Below are positions 33,176-41,696 of a DNA stretch of 64,000 nucleotides, piece by piece (position 1 is the first letter of the stretch; every line of letters starts with the position of its first letter). Origin of the DNA: Treponema bryantii (GTDB taxonomy: Bacteria; Spirochaetota; Spirochaetia; Treponematales; Treponemataceae); NCBI GenBank assembly GCA_015061465.1, contig SUWN01000004.1, positions 1 to 64,000 of the forward strand, given 5' to 3'. Both the position numbers and the translations under genes were made by a program. Below the pieces are notes generated by a model that was given only the letters and a program-made list of their open reading frames with translations, did no database searches and was not told the origin of the DNA.

Positions 33176-34176
33176 CAAAAATAAATGGAAAAGAAGAATA
33201 TAATTTTTCTTCTAATGAAATCGAACAAAATATCCATAAATTGTCTCAACTTGGAATAACAGAATTTTCAATTCACGATGAAGAAATTGCAAAAAACAAA
33301 CAAAAATTAATAAAATTAATGAAATTGTTTGCTTCAAAAGCACCAGAAGTTTATGTTTCGTTTTTTGTAGATGCAAATGTTATTGATAAAGAACTTATTC
33401 AAGCGGCAAGTCAGGTTTTTTGTTCGTTAGACATTCCATTAAAAGCGAGTCAAAAAGGCGATAAAGTTTTATTCGATAAAAAATTTTATGCAAAAAAAGC
33501 GGCTTTATTAAATAATTCGGCTCTTGTTTTTGGTTTTGTTTTAGATTACGCAATTCTTCCAAACGACACGCTCAAATTATTTTTAGAGCGACTTGATTTT
33601 GCAATTGAACAATATCCAAATCACATCGATTTTCCACAAACTCAAGATTCGTCACAATCGGCAACTGCAAAAGTAACAGGTTTATTTTCTGCAAAAGATA
33701 TTCGTTATGCAAGAGACGTTTCTTTTGCGTGCAGAACTTTTTATTCGTCAGGAAGAGCGGTAACTTGGATGAATAGTTTGCTTCAACCGTTGAGAATTCA
33801 TCCGTCAAAATTTTTCTCTGATTTTGCAGAATGGCAACGTTGTAATAATTGCGATTTTAAAAGCGGATTTGTTCCAGAAGCTCAAAATCATCAAGAAATA
33901 GAAAAAATGCAGCTTTTATTTCTTGAACAAAAATTTGAAGAAAAAAATCATTTTGAATTAATTCCACTTATAAACGACATAGTAAAATTAAACGGAGCAA
34001 TGTCGCGGCTAATTGCAGAAAACGTTGAATGCAAAATAAATACAATGTATCATCCAGACGATATTTTTGGACCAGAAAGTTTGGATATTCTAAGTTTTCA
34101 CGAGAATGTTTGTCAGCAACCGTGCCAAGTTCAACTCAAAATTGAAAACAACGACATAAAAATAAACGTGCTATAA
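33172..34176 (+). CDS. Protein of unknown function coupled to asnA
   Basis: 334 residues; GTG start overlapping the asnA stop (GTGA). It is soluble with no signal peptide. The first half has an alternating helix/strand pattern that could be a TIM-barrel (LGITEFSIHDEEIAKNKQKLI; VYVSFFVDANVIDKELI; QVFCSLDIPLKA), reminiscent of radical-SAM barrels but without any CxxxCxxC cluster. The second half has FFSDFAEWQRCNNCDFKSGFVPE with a Cys pair. No function is proposed. Gene overlap suggests co-expression with asparagine synthesis, though this may be accidental. Confidence 0.7.
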   Translation: MTKINGKEEYNFSSNEIEQNIHKLSQLGITEFSIHDEEIAKNKQKLIKLMKLFASKAPEVYVSFFVDANVIDKELIQAASQVFCSLDIPLKASQKGDKVLFDKKFYAKKAALLNNSALVFGFVLDYAILPNDTLKLFLERLDFAIEQYPNHIDFPQTQDSSQSATAKVTGLFSAKDIRYARDVSFACRTFYSSGRAVTWMNSLLQPLRIHPSKFFSDFAEWQRCNNCDFKSGFVPEAQNHQEIEKMQLLFLEQKFEEKNHFELIPLINDIVKLNGAMSRLIAENVECKINTMYHPDDIFGPESLDILSFHENVCQQPCQVQLKIENNDIKINVL

Positions 34177-34254
34177 AAAAACTCTAATCTTTTTTTTTAC
34201 AAATCCGATTATGAAGTTAGGGACAATGTAAACAAAAAGAAATTAGGGGTTAAA

Positions 34255-34668
34255 ATGAATTCTTTTACACGTTCAATTGATTTATTACAAAGGGAAATGG
34301 ATGTAACATCGCTACGTTATCAGGTTACTGCAAATAACCTTGCAAACAGCGAAGTTCCAAATTTTAAACGTTCTACTGTAAATTTTGAAAGTGAATTGAA
34401 ACGCGCGCTTGATTCAGAAAAAAATGCAAAAAATTCTTTTCAACTAAACACAACAGATTCTAGACACATTCAAATTAATCAACCATATGATTATCGCGAT
34501 GTAGAACCAAGACGAGTTGTAGATTACACAACAACAGCAAAAGCAAATGGAAATAATGTTGATGCGGAAGCAGAAGCAAACAACATTTTGCAACTTCAAA
34601 TGCAATACAGATTATTAACTCAACTTACAAATTTTGAGTTTAATCAAGTATCAATTGCAATGAAATAA
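34255..34668 (+). CDS. flgB: Flagellar basal-body rod protein FlgB
   Basis: 137 residues. Rod-protein N-terminus SIDLLQREMDVTSLRYQVTANNLANSEVPNFKR, with the family ANNxANxxTPxYK-type signature, and the C-terminal heptad helix ILQLQMQYRLLTQLTNFEFNQV. It forms the proximal rod that crosses the periplasm of the endoflagellar motor. It opens the flgB-flgC-fliE-fliF cluster. AGGGG lies before the ATG. Confidence 0.95.
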   Translation: MNSFTRSIDLLQREMDVTSLRYQVTANNLANSEVPNFKRSTVNFESELKRALDSEKNAKNSFQLNTTDSRHIQINQPYDYRDVEPRRVVDYTTTAKANGNNVDAEAEANNILQLQMQYRLLTQLTNFEFNQVSIAMK

Positions 34669-34710
34669 CAAAAGCTGAAAATCATTAAAAAATAATTTTG
34701 GGGGCAAAAA

Positions 34711-35169
34711 ATGGGACTTTTTACAAGTATAAATATAGCATCAACAGGAATGGCTGCAGAACGTTTAAGAAGCGACGTAATTTCTGATAATATTGCAAAC
34801 GCTTCTACAACAAGAACACAAGAAGGCGGAGCTTATAAACGTTCACGCGTTGTTTTTGAACCAATTGCAGCATCAAATCCACAATGGCGTACACCTTTTA
34901 CACCAGCCGATTTGGATAATGGACCTGGGAAAGGTGTAAAAGTGTTGGAAATTGTAAAAGACACATCTCAAGGACGGTTGGTTTATGATCCAGAACATCC
35001 TGATTCAATAAAATCTGGTCCAAATAAAGGTTACGTTGAATATCCTAACGTAAATATCGTAAACGAAATGGTAGATTTAATTTCTGCAAGCCGCGCATAC
35101 GAAGCAAATGCAACAGTAATTGATGGCGCAAAAGATATGTTCACTGCGGCACTAGATATTGGACGCTAA
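34711..35169 (+). CDS. flgC: Flagellar basal-body rod protein FlgC
   Basis: 152 residues. INIASTGMAAERLRSDVISDNIANASTTRT is the rod signature; the C-terminus NVNIVNEMVDLISASRAYEANATVIDGAKDMF is typical of FlgC. It is a proximal rod subunit next to FlgB. It follows flgB by 42 bp with its own GGGG-type ribosome site, in the standard motor operon. Confidence 0.96.
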   Translation: MGLFTSINIASTGMAAERLRSDVISDNIANASTTRTQEGGAYKRSRVVFEPIAASNPQWRTPFTPADLDNGPGKGVKVLEIVKDTSQGRLVYDPEHPDSIKSGPNKGYVEYPNVNIVNEMVDLISASRAYEANATVIDGAKDMFTAALDIGR

Positions 35170-35199
35170 TCGGTGTATAATTTTGATTAGGGTGGAAAA

Positions 35200-35550
35200 A
35201 TGAAAATACCAGAATTTGGAACATTATTACTAAATAGAACAAACGAACTTCATTTTGGGCAAACACAAGTTCAGCCTGTAAATTCTGTACAATCTAAAAA
35301 GAGTTCGTCGGTAAATCAAGTTGAACCAAAAAAATCTTTTGAAAGTTATTTACTCGAAGCAATGAATTCTGTAAATAGTCAGCAAAATTCAGTATCGCAA
35401 CTTCAAGAAAAAGTGATTACAGATCCAGATTCAGTTGATATTCATGATGTAACAATCGCAATGTCAAAAGCAAGAATGTCGCTTGAATTAACACAAAACG
35501 TAATCAACACTCTAGTTACAAGCTGGAACGAAATTACAACAACAAGATAA
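35200..35550 (+). CDS. fliE: Flagellar hook-basal body protein FliE
   Basis: 116 residues. The C-terminal half SFESYLLEAMNSVNSQQNSVSQLQEKVITDPDSVDIHDVTIAMSKARMSLELTQNVINTLVTSWNEI is recognisable FliE (key pieces: DVTIAMSKARMSLEL, VINTLVTSWNEI). It joins the MS ring to the rod. The Ser/Gln-rich N-terminus is variable. It is the last gene before an internal promoter for fliF. Confidence 0.94.
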   Translation: MKIPEFGTLLLNRTNELHFGQTQVQPVNSVQSKKSSSVNQVEPKKSFESYLLEAMNSVNSQQNSVSQLQEKVITDPDSVDIHDVTIAMSKARMSLELTQNVINTLVTSWNEITTTR

Positions 35551-35557
35551 AATTGAA

Positions 35558-35586
35558 TTGTCAATTTTATATACCTATGTTATAAT
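35558..35586 (+). promoter_or_regulatory. Strong internal promoter before fliF
   Basis: TTGTCA (35558-35563), 17-bp spacer, TATAAT (35581-35586), starting 8 bp after the fliE stop. The expected start near 35593 leaves a ~60-nt leader before the fliF ATG. Confidence 0.7.
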
Positions 35587-35622
35587 AAATCGAATTTACT
35601 GTAAATTTTTTAAATTCGTTCA

Positions 35623-35648
35623 CGGGAGGCGTGCCTCCTGGTGGGAGG
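35623..35648 (+). promoter_or_regulatory. fliF leader with two mutually exclusive hairpins at the ribosome site
   Basis: CCTCC (35634-35638) can pair with GGAGG upstream (35625-35629, extendable to seven pairs at 35623-35640) or with GGAGG downstream (35644-35648), which is the fliF Shine-Dalgarno sequence. The first pairing frees the ribosome site; the second hides it. The two GGAGG copies compete for the same partner. Confidence 0.5.
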
Positions 35649-35652
35649 AAAG

Positions 35653-37362
35653 ATGAACGAATGGCTTAAAAATATGATGGGTAAGCTAAAGGATTTATGG
35701 TCTAAGTGGAAGCCCATTCAAAAAGTCATCATAATTGGAATCGTTTTAGTCGTAATCGTTGTTATTATCGCGTCGGCACGCTTATCATCAGCGCCAACAA
35801 CTGTTAGATTATTTAACGCCCCTGTAACAGATCAAGCAGCATTAACAAATATTTTAGATAGACTTTCTCAAGAAAACGTAGAAGCATATACAACAGAAGA
35901 TGGCTATATTTCTGTGGCAGATGATTTAACTGCTAGAAGAATGCGTGAAATCCTTGTAAGTGAAGATTTGGTTCCTTCGAGCATTGACCCTTGGGCAAGT
36001 TTTTACGATAGAAGTTGGTCTACAACAGATGCTGATCAAAACGTAAAATTAAAAAATACAATTCAAAAACAATTAAAACAACACATCGAAGCCATAAACG
36101 ATATTCAAATGGCTGACGTAAATATTGTTCTTCCAGAAAATCAACTTTTTACTGCTGACCAAAACCCAGTTACTGCAAGTGTAATTATTAAAACAAAGCC
36201 TACAAGTTCATTTTTAACTGATAGAAAAAGAATTTTAGGACTCCAAAAATTAGTTCTTTCTGCTGTAGAAGGTCTTAAAGCAGAAAATCTGATTATTGCT
36301 GACTTTGAAGGAAATCAAATTAACGATTTTGAAGGAATGGCAGAAAGTGACAGAATCGATATTATTGCAAAACAACAAAAATTGATTCGTAAACAAGAAA
36401 CTGAAATTCGTGCCAAAATCTTAAAAGCATTCCAGAATACATACACAGAAGATCGTTGTAGAGACATGATTGTTGCTGTAGAAATGGATATGTCGCAAAA
36501 AACAAGTGATTCTACAATCTATACACCAATCGAACGCAAAAAAGATAATCCAGATACACCTTACGATGATTCAGAATATGTAGATACTTTGCCAATTAGC
36601 CAGCAAACTGTTACAAAAGAATGGCAAGGAACTGGTTTTAATCCAGAAGGTCCTGCAGGTGTTGAAGGTCAAAATCCTCCTGTTTATTCAGATATGTCAA
36701 ATGTAATTGGAAAATCTACCGAAACAGGAATCACACAAAATAATGTAATTAATACAACACAAACATCGCAAATATCATCTCCAAAAATCGATAGAATTTC
36801 GGTTTCTGTGAATTTGGATGGTAAATGGAAAAAAGTTATTAATCCAGAAACAGGAAATCCTGTAATTGACGAAGATGGTTCTATCAAACGTATTTATACA
36901 GCATTGACTCCAAATGAACTTTCAGAAGCAGAAAAGTCGATTAAAGGTGCAATCGGTTATAATCGTGACAGAGGCGACTTAGTTGTTGTAACAAATATTG
37001 CTTACGATAGAGATGAAGAATTTGCAAAAGAAGACGCAGAATATTTTGCACAATTACAACGCAGAAGAACAGTTCTCTTGATTTTGATTGCAGTTGCAGT
37101 TGTTTTGATTGGATTCATCTTGTTTAGAATTATCAGTCGCGAACTTGAACGTCGTCGTCGTCTTAGAGAAGAAGAACTTCTTAGAAAACAACAGGCTGCT
37201 CGCGAAGCTGCTTTGTGGGAAGCAAAAGACGATGGAATGGAAGTTACAATGTCTGTTGAAGAAACAAGACGTATGGAATTGCAAGAAAATGCAATTGCAA
37301 TGGCAAAAGAACATCCAGAAGACGTTGCAATGCTTATCCGCACTTGGTTAATGGAGGAATAG
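35653..37362 (+). CDS. fliF: Flagellar MS-ring protein FliF
   Basis: 569 residues from the ATG at 35653, which follows GGGAGG by 4 bases; the in-frame GTG at 35641 overlaps that site and is rejected. TM1 at about 23-43, periplasmic ring-building motifs (VRLFNAPVTDQAALTNILDRL; NIQMADVNIVLPE-type), TM2 at about 475-495, then a cytoplasmic tail ending EHPEDVAMLIRTWLMEE, the conserved FliG-binding peptide. It forms the MS ring in the inner membrane and recruits FliG. The next gene starts one base after the stop. Confidence 0.95.
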   Translation: MNEWLKNMMGKLKDLWSKWKPIQKVIIIGIVLVVIVVIIASARLSSAPTTVRLFNAPVTDQAALTNILDRLSQENVEAYTTEDGYISVADDLTARRMREILVSEDLVPSSIDPWASFYDRSWSTTDADQNVKLKNTIQKQLKQHIEAINDIQMADVNIVLPENQLFTADQNPVTASVIIKTKPTSSFLTDRKRILGLQKLVLSAVEGLKAENLIIADFEGNQINDFEGMAESDRIDIIAKQQKLIRKQETEIRAKILKAFQNTYTEDRCRDMIVAVEMDMSQKTSDSTIYTPIERKKDNPDTPYDDSEYVDTLPISQQTVTKEWQGTGFNPEGPAGVEGQNPPVYSDMSNVIGKSTETGITQNNVINTTQTSQISSPKIDRISVSVNLDGKWKKVINPETGNPVIDEDGSIKRIYTALTPNELSEAEKSIKGAIGYNRDRGDLVVVTNIAYDRDEEFAKEDAEYFAQLQRRRTVLLILIAVAVVLIGFILFRIISRELERRRRLREEELLRKQQAAREAALWEAKDDGMEVTMSVEETRRMELQENAIAMAKEHPEDVAMLIRTWLMEE

Positions 37363-37363
37363 G

Positions 37364-37774
37364 ATGAGTGGTTTTACAATGGTAACCAATGATGAAAACA
37401 TCCCAATTTCTTCAAGTCAAAAAGCAGCGATTTTGTTTACAGAATTAGGTTCGGATTTTTCTAGTAAATTAATTCCTTTTCTTTCTGATGCTGAATTAAA
37501 AAAATTACGAACTGCTGTAGTCGGACTTGGTTTATATTCACCAAGAATGAAAAATTTTTCTAAAATACAAAAAAGAGAAATTAGAGTTTTAGAAGAAGTT
37601 TGCGCTTATGGAGTAAGAAAAAATTATTTAGATCCGAGTGTTCTAGAAAAAAAAGACTATGGATTTATAAAAACAACTTCAGCAAATGGCTCTGAAAATA
37701 AAATTATAAAAGATTTTGTTGATAACCCAGATGTTGTAACAAATGTTTTAAGAACTTGGCTTAATGAAGAATAA
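37364..37774 (+). CDS. FliG-N-like domain joined to a FliF-type C-terminal tail
   Basis: 136 residues, coupled to fliF (ATG two bases after the TAG; GGAGGAATAGG serves as ribosome site). Residues of about 17-85 (SSSQKAAILFTELGSDFSSK..FLSDAELKKLRTAV..) align in pattern with the start of FliG (LTGRQKAAIFLISLGPDVSSE..HLREDEVETLTFEI..). The last 17 residues, DNPDVVTNVLRTWLNEE, match the FliF tail EHPEDVAMLIRTWLMEE. The protein thus holds counterparts of both sides of the known FliF-FliG contact. It has no middle or C-terminal FliG domain, so it cannot contact stator or FliM as FliG does. It may cap, regulate or bridge MS-ring/C-ring assembly. It is not a fragment of the intact fliG that follows. 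Confidence 0.8.
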   Translation: MSGFTMVTNDENIPISSSQKAAILFTELGSDFSSKLIPFLSDAELKKLRTAVVGLGLYSPRMKNFSKIQKREIRVLEEVCAYGVRKNYLDPSVLEKKDYGFIKTTSANGSENKIIKDFVDNPDVVTNVLRTWLNEE

Positions 37775-37789
37775 AATAGGAGAAAAAAG

Positions 37790-38905
37790 ATGGCAGATGA
37801 TGATTTAATTGCACTTGATAAATCTAAAAGCTCAAATCCAAAGCCTATTCCAAAACCTGGTAGTTTAAAACCTGCTGGAAGTAGCAAAAAAAATAGCAAA
37901 GATTATAAAAGCTTAACTGGAAGACAAAAGGCAGCCATTTTCTTAATTTCGCTTGGACCAGATGTTTCTTCTGAAATTATGAAGCATTTGCGCGAAGATG
38001 AAGTTGAAACATTAACATTTGAAATTGCTCGACAAGAAAAAGTAAATCCTGAATTTAAAGACGCGGTTCTTGAAGAATTTCAAGAATTGATGAATGCACA
38101 GAATTTTATTACAACTGGTGGTATAGATTACGCTCGCGAACTTTTGGAAAAATCTCTTGGTTCACAAAAAGCAATTGATATTATCAACAGACTTACAAGT
38201 TCATTGCAAGTTCGTCCGTTTGATTTTATTAGAAGAACTGACCCAGCGCACTTGTTGAACTTTATTCAGCAGGAATATCCACAGACAATTGCGTTGATTT
38301 TGGCGTATTTGGAACCAGGAAAAGCCGCTGTTATTTTGCAAAACCTTCCAGAAGATATGCAAGCTGAAGTTTCAAAACGTCTTGCAACAATGGACCGAAC
38401 TTCTCCTGATGTTTTGCGTGAAGTTGAACGCGTTTTGGAAAAGAAACTTTCTACACTTTCTAGCGAAGACTACACAGCAGCTGGTGGTGTTGAAGCTATC
38501 GTTGAAATTTTGAACCTTGTAGACCGTTCTTCCGAAAAATCCATCATCGAATCTTTGGAAGAAGAAGATCCAGATTTGGCAGAAGAAATCAAAAAACGTA
38601 TGTTCGTATTCGAAGATATTGTTCAGCTCGACGACCGTGCTATTCAGAAAGTTATGCGTGATGTTGACCAACAGGAACTCGCAAAAGCGCTTAAATCTGT
38701 TGATACAGAAGTTCAAGATAAAATCTTCCGTAATATGTCTAAACGTGCAGCAAGTATGCTCAAAGAAGATATGGAATTTATGGGACCTGTACGCTTAAAA
38801 GATGTAGAAGAAGCACAGCAGAAAATTGTTTCTATTATCAGACGTCTTGAAGATAGTGGTGATATCGTAATTGCACGTTCTGGTGAAGATGAGCTTGTAA
38901 CCTAA
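37790..38905 (+). CDS. fliG: Flagellar motor switch protein FliG
   Basis: 371 residues, full length. After a Pro/Ser/Lys-rich extension of about 45 residues come FliG-N (GRQKAAIFLISLGPDVSSEIMKHL), FliG-M with the EHPQ-like block FIQQEYPQTIALILAYL, and FliG-C with the charged helix DDRAIQKVMRDVDQQELAKALK that meets the stator. It forms the C-ring layer that converts stator force into rotation and switching. Spacing from the preceding small FliG-like gene is 15 bp, with AGGAG before the ATG. Confidence 0.95.
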   Translation: MADDDLIALDKSKSSNPKPIPKPGSLKPAGSSKKNSKDYKSLTGRQKAAIFLISLGPDVSSEIMKHLREDEVETLTFEIARQEKVNPEFKDAVLEEFQELMNAQNFITTGGIDYARELLEKSLGSQKAIDIINRLTSSLQVRPFDFIRRTDPAHLLNFIQQEYPQTIALILAYLEPGKAAVILQNLPEDMQAEVSKRLATMDRTSPDVLREVERVLEKKLSTLSSEDYTAAGGVEAIVEILNLVDRSSEKSIIESLEEEDPDLAEEIKKRMFVFEDIVQLDDRAIQKVMRDVDQQELAKALKSVDTEVQDKIFRNMSKRAASMLKEDMEFMGPVRLKDVEEAQQKIVSIIRRLEDSGDIVIARSGEDELVT

Positions 38906-38921
38906 TATTAAGGAATAATTT

Positions 38922-39851
38922 ATGGCAAAAACTGTTTTTAGACCCGGTGAAACAAAAAATGAAGAATCAAAAGTTCTCTTACCTTTGGTTTATGATTTTG
39001 CTCCTATAGAAGAAGAACCAGAAGAAATTGTAGAAGAATATACTGGTCCTACCGCTGATGATTTACGTAGAGAAGCAGAAGCATTTAAATTAGCATGGGA
39101 ACAAGAAAAACAGTTGATGCTTACACAAGCACAAGCAGAAGCTGATGCAATTGTAAAAAAAGCAGAAGACGCAGCTTTTGCCGAAGTAAAAAAACAAACT
39201 GATGATGCACAAATTATAAAAGCCGATGCCGAAAACGAAGCTTTTCAAATTATTCAAAAAGCAAAACAAGAAGCTGAACAAATTATTGCAGAAGCTCAAA
39301 CTCAGCGAGATAAATTACAGTTAGAAGCAAAATCACAAGGTTTTGAACAGGGGCACTCAGAAGGTTTCGAAAAAGGTGCTGCAGAAGTAAATAGATTAAT
39401 CGAACGTATGCATAAAATTTTAGAAGCAGTAATGCAGCGTCGTGAAGAAATCTTAAAAGATACAGAAAGTCAAATTGTTGAGCTTGTGATTTTGATGGCT
39501 CGAAAAGTTATAAAAATTTTGTCAGAAAATCAAAAAAATGTCGTTATGGCAAACGTTGTTGCAGCACTTAAAAAAGTTCGTACTCGTGGAGCTGTAACTT
39601 TGCGTGTAAATCTTGAAGATGTAAAACTTACAACAGCAAATATCAGTGAATTTATCAAACATATAGAAAATGTAGAAGGAATTACAGTTTTAGAAGATTC
39701 ATCTGTAGAAAAAGGCGGTTGTATTGTAGAAACAGACTTTGGTGCAATTGACGCAAGAATTTCAAGCCAATTGACAGAACTTGAAAATAAAATTTTGGAT
39801 GTTTCTCCTGTAAAAAATATAAAGCGCTCAGATCCATTAGCTCAAGAATAA
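38922..39851 (+). CDS. fliH: Flagellar assembly protein FliH
   Basis: 309 residues. A long N-terminal alpha-helical, Ala/Glu/Gln-rich region (AEADAIVKKAEDAAFAEVKK; QAEQIIAEAQTQRDKL) precedes the FliH/YscL C-terminal domain (GFEQGHSEGFEKGAAEV; VELVILMARKVIKILSENQ; GGCIVETDFGAIDARISSQL). It is the peripheral stator subunit that docks and restrains the FliI ATPase at the export gate. It lies in the order fliG-fliH-fliI-fliJ with short gaps. Confidence 0.92.
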   Translation: MAKTVFRPGETKNEESKVLLPLVYDFAPIEEEPEEIVEEYTGPTADDLRREAEAFKLAWEQEKQLMLTQAQAEADAIVKKAEDAAFAEVKKQTDDAQIIKADAENEAFQIIQKAKQEAEQIIAEAQTQRDKLQLEAKSQGFEQGHSEGFEKGAAEVNRLIERMHKILEAVMQRREEILKDTESQIVELVILMARKVIKILSENQKNVVMANVVAALKKVRTRGAVTLRVNLEDVKLTTANISEFIKHIENVEGITVLEDSSVEKGGCIVETDFGAIDARISSQLTELENKILDVSPVKNIKRSDPLAQE

Positions 39852-39862
39852 TCGAGGTACAA

Positions 39863-41266
39863 ATGAGATCATCGTACACAGCGGAATTTAATTTTTCCAA
39901 ATATTTAGAACAAGTAGTAGACGCAGAAACAATCCTTTATATCGGTCGTGTAGTTGCAGTTAGAGGTTTGGATATTGAATGTGAAGGTCCTCGTTCAGCA
40001 ATTGGAGAAATTTGTACAATCAAATTAAATAACGGAAAATCTATTCTTGCCGAAGTTGTCGGTTTGGAAGGGAAAATTGTTCGTGTAACAGCGTTTGGTG
40101 ACACAAAAGGAATTGAAGTTGGTTGTGAAGTAATTGCAACTGGCGCAATGTTACAGGTTCCTGTAGGAATGTCTCTTTTAGGAAGAGTTGTTGATGCTAC
40201 AGGTCACGCTTATGATGATTTGGGCGAAATTGAACCAGAATGTTATTATCCGGCGATAAATAATCCTCCTTCTCCAATGTCAAGAAAACCAGTTGAACGA
40301 AGAATCACAACAGGCGTTCGTTCTATTGATTCTATGCTGACTGTTGGAAAAGGACAGCGTCTTGGAATTTTTGCGGGTTCAGGTGTTGGAAAATCAACTT
40401 TGCTTAGTATGATTGCAAGAAATACTGACGCCGATGTAAATGTAATTGGATTGATTGGGGAACGTGGGCGAGAAGTTTTAGATTTTATTAAAAGAGATTT
40501 GGGCGAAGAAGGTCTAAAGCGTTCCGTTGTTGTAGTTGCAACAAGTGATCAACCTGCAATTTGTCGTTTGCGTTCTGCGTATGTTTGTACGGCAATTGCA
40601 GAGTATTTTAGAGATAAAGGTAAAGATGTTATGTTGATGTTCGATTCTGTAACACGTTTTGCCGAAGCTCAAAGAGAAATCGGTCTTGCAAACGGTGAGC
40701 CTCCTGCGCAAAAGGGATTTCCTCCAAGTGTTTTTGATTTAATTCCAAAGTTGCTTGAACGCGCCGGAACAAACGATAAAGGTTCTATTACAGCTTTTTA
40801 CACAGTTCTTGTAAGTGGCGACGATATGAACGAACCAATTACAGACCGAGTTCGTGGTACTTTGGATGGACATATCGTTTTAAACAGAAAATTGGCAAAT
40901 GCTTTTCATTATCCGGCAATTGATATTTTGCAATCAATAAGTCGTTTGTCTAAACGCGTAACTGGAAAAAATACACAAAAAGCGTGTGGAAAAATCAGAA
41001 CTTTGATGGCAATGTATCAAGAAAAAGAAACTGTAATTACAACAGGACTTTATTCTAGAGGAACTTCGCCGGAATTAGATTTGGCAATCGAAATGCACGA
41101 CAAAATTGAAGAATTTTTAAAGCAAGAAGAATTTGAACCATCTACAATGAAGCAAACTTTGGATAAACTTTCTGAATTAACAGGCATAGAAATTCCTGAA
41201 TCAGAATATTCTGAAGCACCACAACTAGTTTTGCAAAAAGAACAGGAAGTTTTGGCAGAAAACTAA
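39863..41266 (+). CDS. fliI: Flagellum-specific export ATPase FliI
   Basis: 467 residues. F1-beta-like ATPase: Walker A GIFAGSGVGKSTLL, IGLIGERGREVLDF, Walker B DVMLMFDSVTRFA, and the export-ATPase block AQREIGLANGEPPAQKGFPPSVF. It powers loading and unfolding of flagellar export substrates together with FliH and FliJ. It starts 11 bp after fliH with GAGG before the ATG; fliJ follows after 3 bp. Confidence 0.97.
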   Translation: MRSSYTAEFNFSKYLEQVVDAETILYIGRVVAVRGLDIECEGPRSAIGEICTIKLNNGKSILAEVVGLEGKIVRVTAFGDTKGIEVGCEVIATGAMLQVPVGMSLLGRVVDATGHAYDDLGEIEPECYYPAINNPPSPMSRKPVERRITTGVRSIDSMLTVGKGQRLGIFAGSGVGKSTLLSMIARNTDADVNVIGLIGERGREVLDFIKRDLGEEGLKRSVVVVATSDQPAICRLRSAYVCTAIAEYFRDKGKDVMLMFDSVTRFAEAQREIGLANGEPPAQKGFPPSVFDLIPKLLERAGTNDKGSITAFYTVLVSGDDMNEPITDRVRGTLDGHIVLNRKLANAFHYPAIDILQSISRLSKRVTGKNTQKACGKIRTLMAMYQEKETVITTGLYSRGTSPELDLAIEMHDKIEEFLKQEEFEPSTMKQTLDKLSELTGIEIPESEYSEAPQLVLQKEQEVLAEN

Positions 41267-41269
41267 AAT

Positions 41270-41695
41270 ATGAAAAAATACAGTTTTGAATTAGAAGATA
41301 TTCTGGAATATAAAAAATTCGATCAAGAACAAGCTGAACAGGAATTTGCCAAAGCGTTATCTGTAGAAAATGAAATTCAACAAAAAATCGAATATATTGC
41401 TCAACAATATTTAATTACAAAAGAAAAATTTAAAAATACAAAAAATTTTGATTTGATAATTTCGCAAAATCAATATTTTAATTTGCTTGATTTTCAAAAA
41501 GAAGAATTATTAAAGGAACTTGCACAAGCAAAAATCATCACAGAACAAAAAAAAGAGATTTTGCAAGAAAAAATGAAAGCAACATCAGCCTTAGAAAAAT
41601 TAAAAGAATTAAACAAAGAAGAATATAATCAACTTGTAGATTTTGAAGAGAACGAATTCATAGATGATTTAGCAACAACTCACTACAAAGGGTAA
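41270..41695 (+). CDS. fliJ: Flagellar export chaperone FliJ
   Basis: 141 residues, almost entirely predicted coiled coil with high Glu/Lys/Gln content (LEDILEYKKFDQEQAEQEFAKAL; LEKLKELNKEEYNQLVDFEE). Size, composition and position directly after fliI support FliJ, the central stalk-like protein of the export ATPase. It ends one base before the convergent uridine-kinase gene, so the flagellar operon stops here. Confidence 0.88.
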   Translation: MKKYSFELEDILEYKKFDQEQAEQEFAKALSVENEIQQKIEYIAQQYLITKEKFKNTKNFDLIISQNQYFNLLDFQKEELLKELAQAKIITEQKKEILQEKMKATSALEKLKELNKEEYNQLVDFEENEFIDDLATTHYKG

Positions 41696-41696
41696 A

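Noticed and set aside
37364-37774. Reading the small gene after fliF as a broken fliG copy or frameshifted fliF end
   Set aside because: It has its own start, ribosome site and stop, no frame disruption, and a purposeful C-terminal motif; fliF and fliG are both complete on either side.
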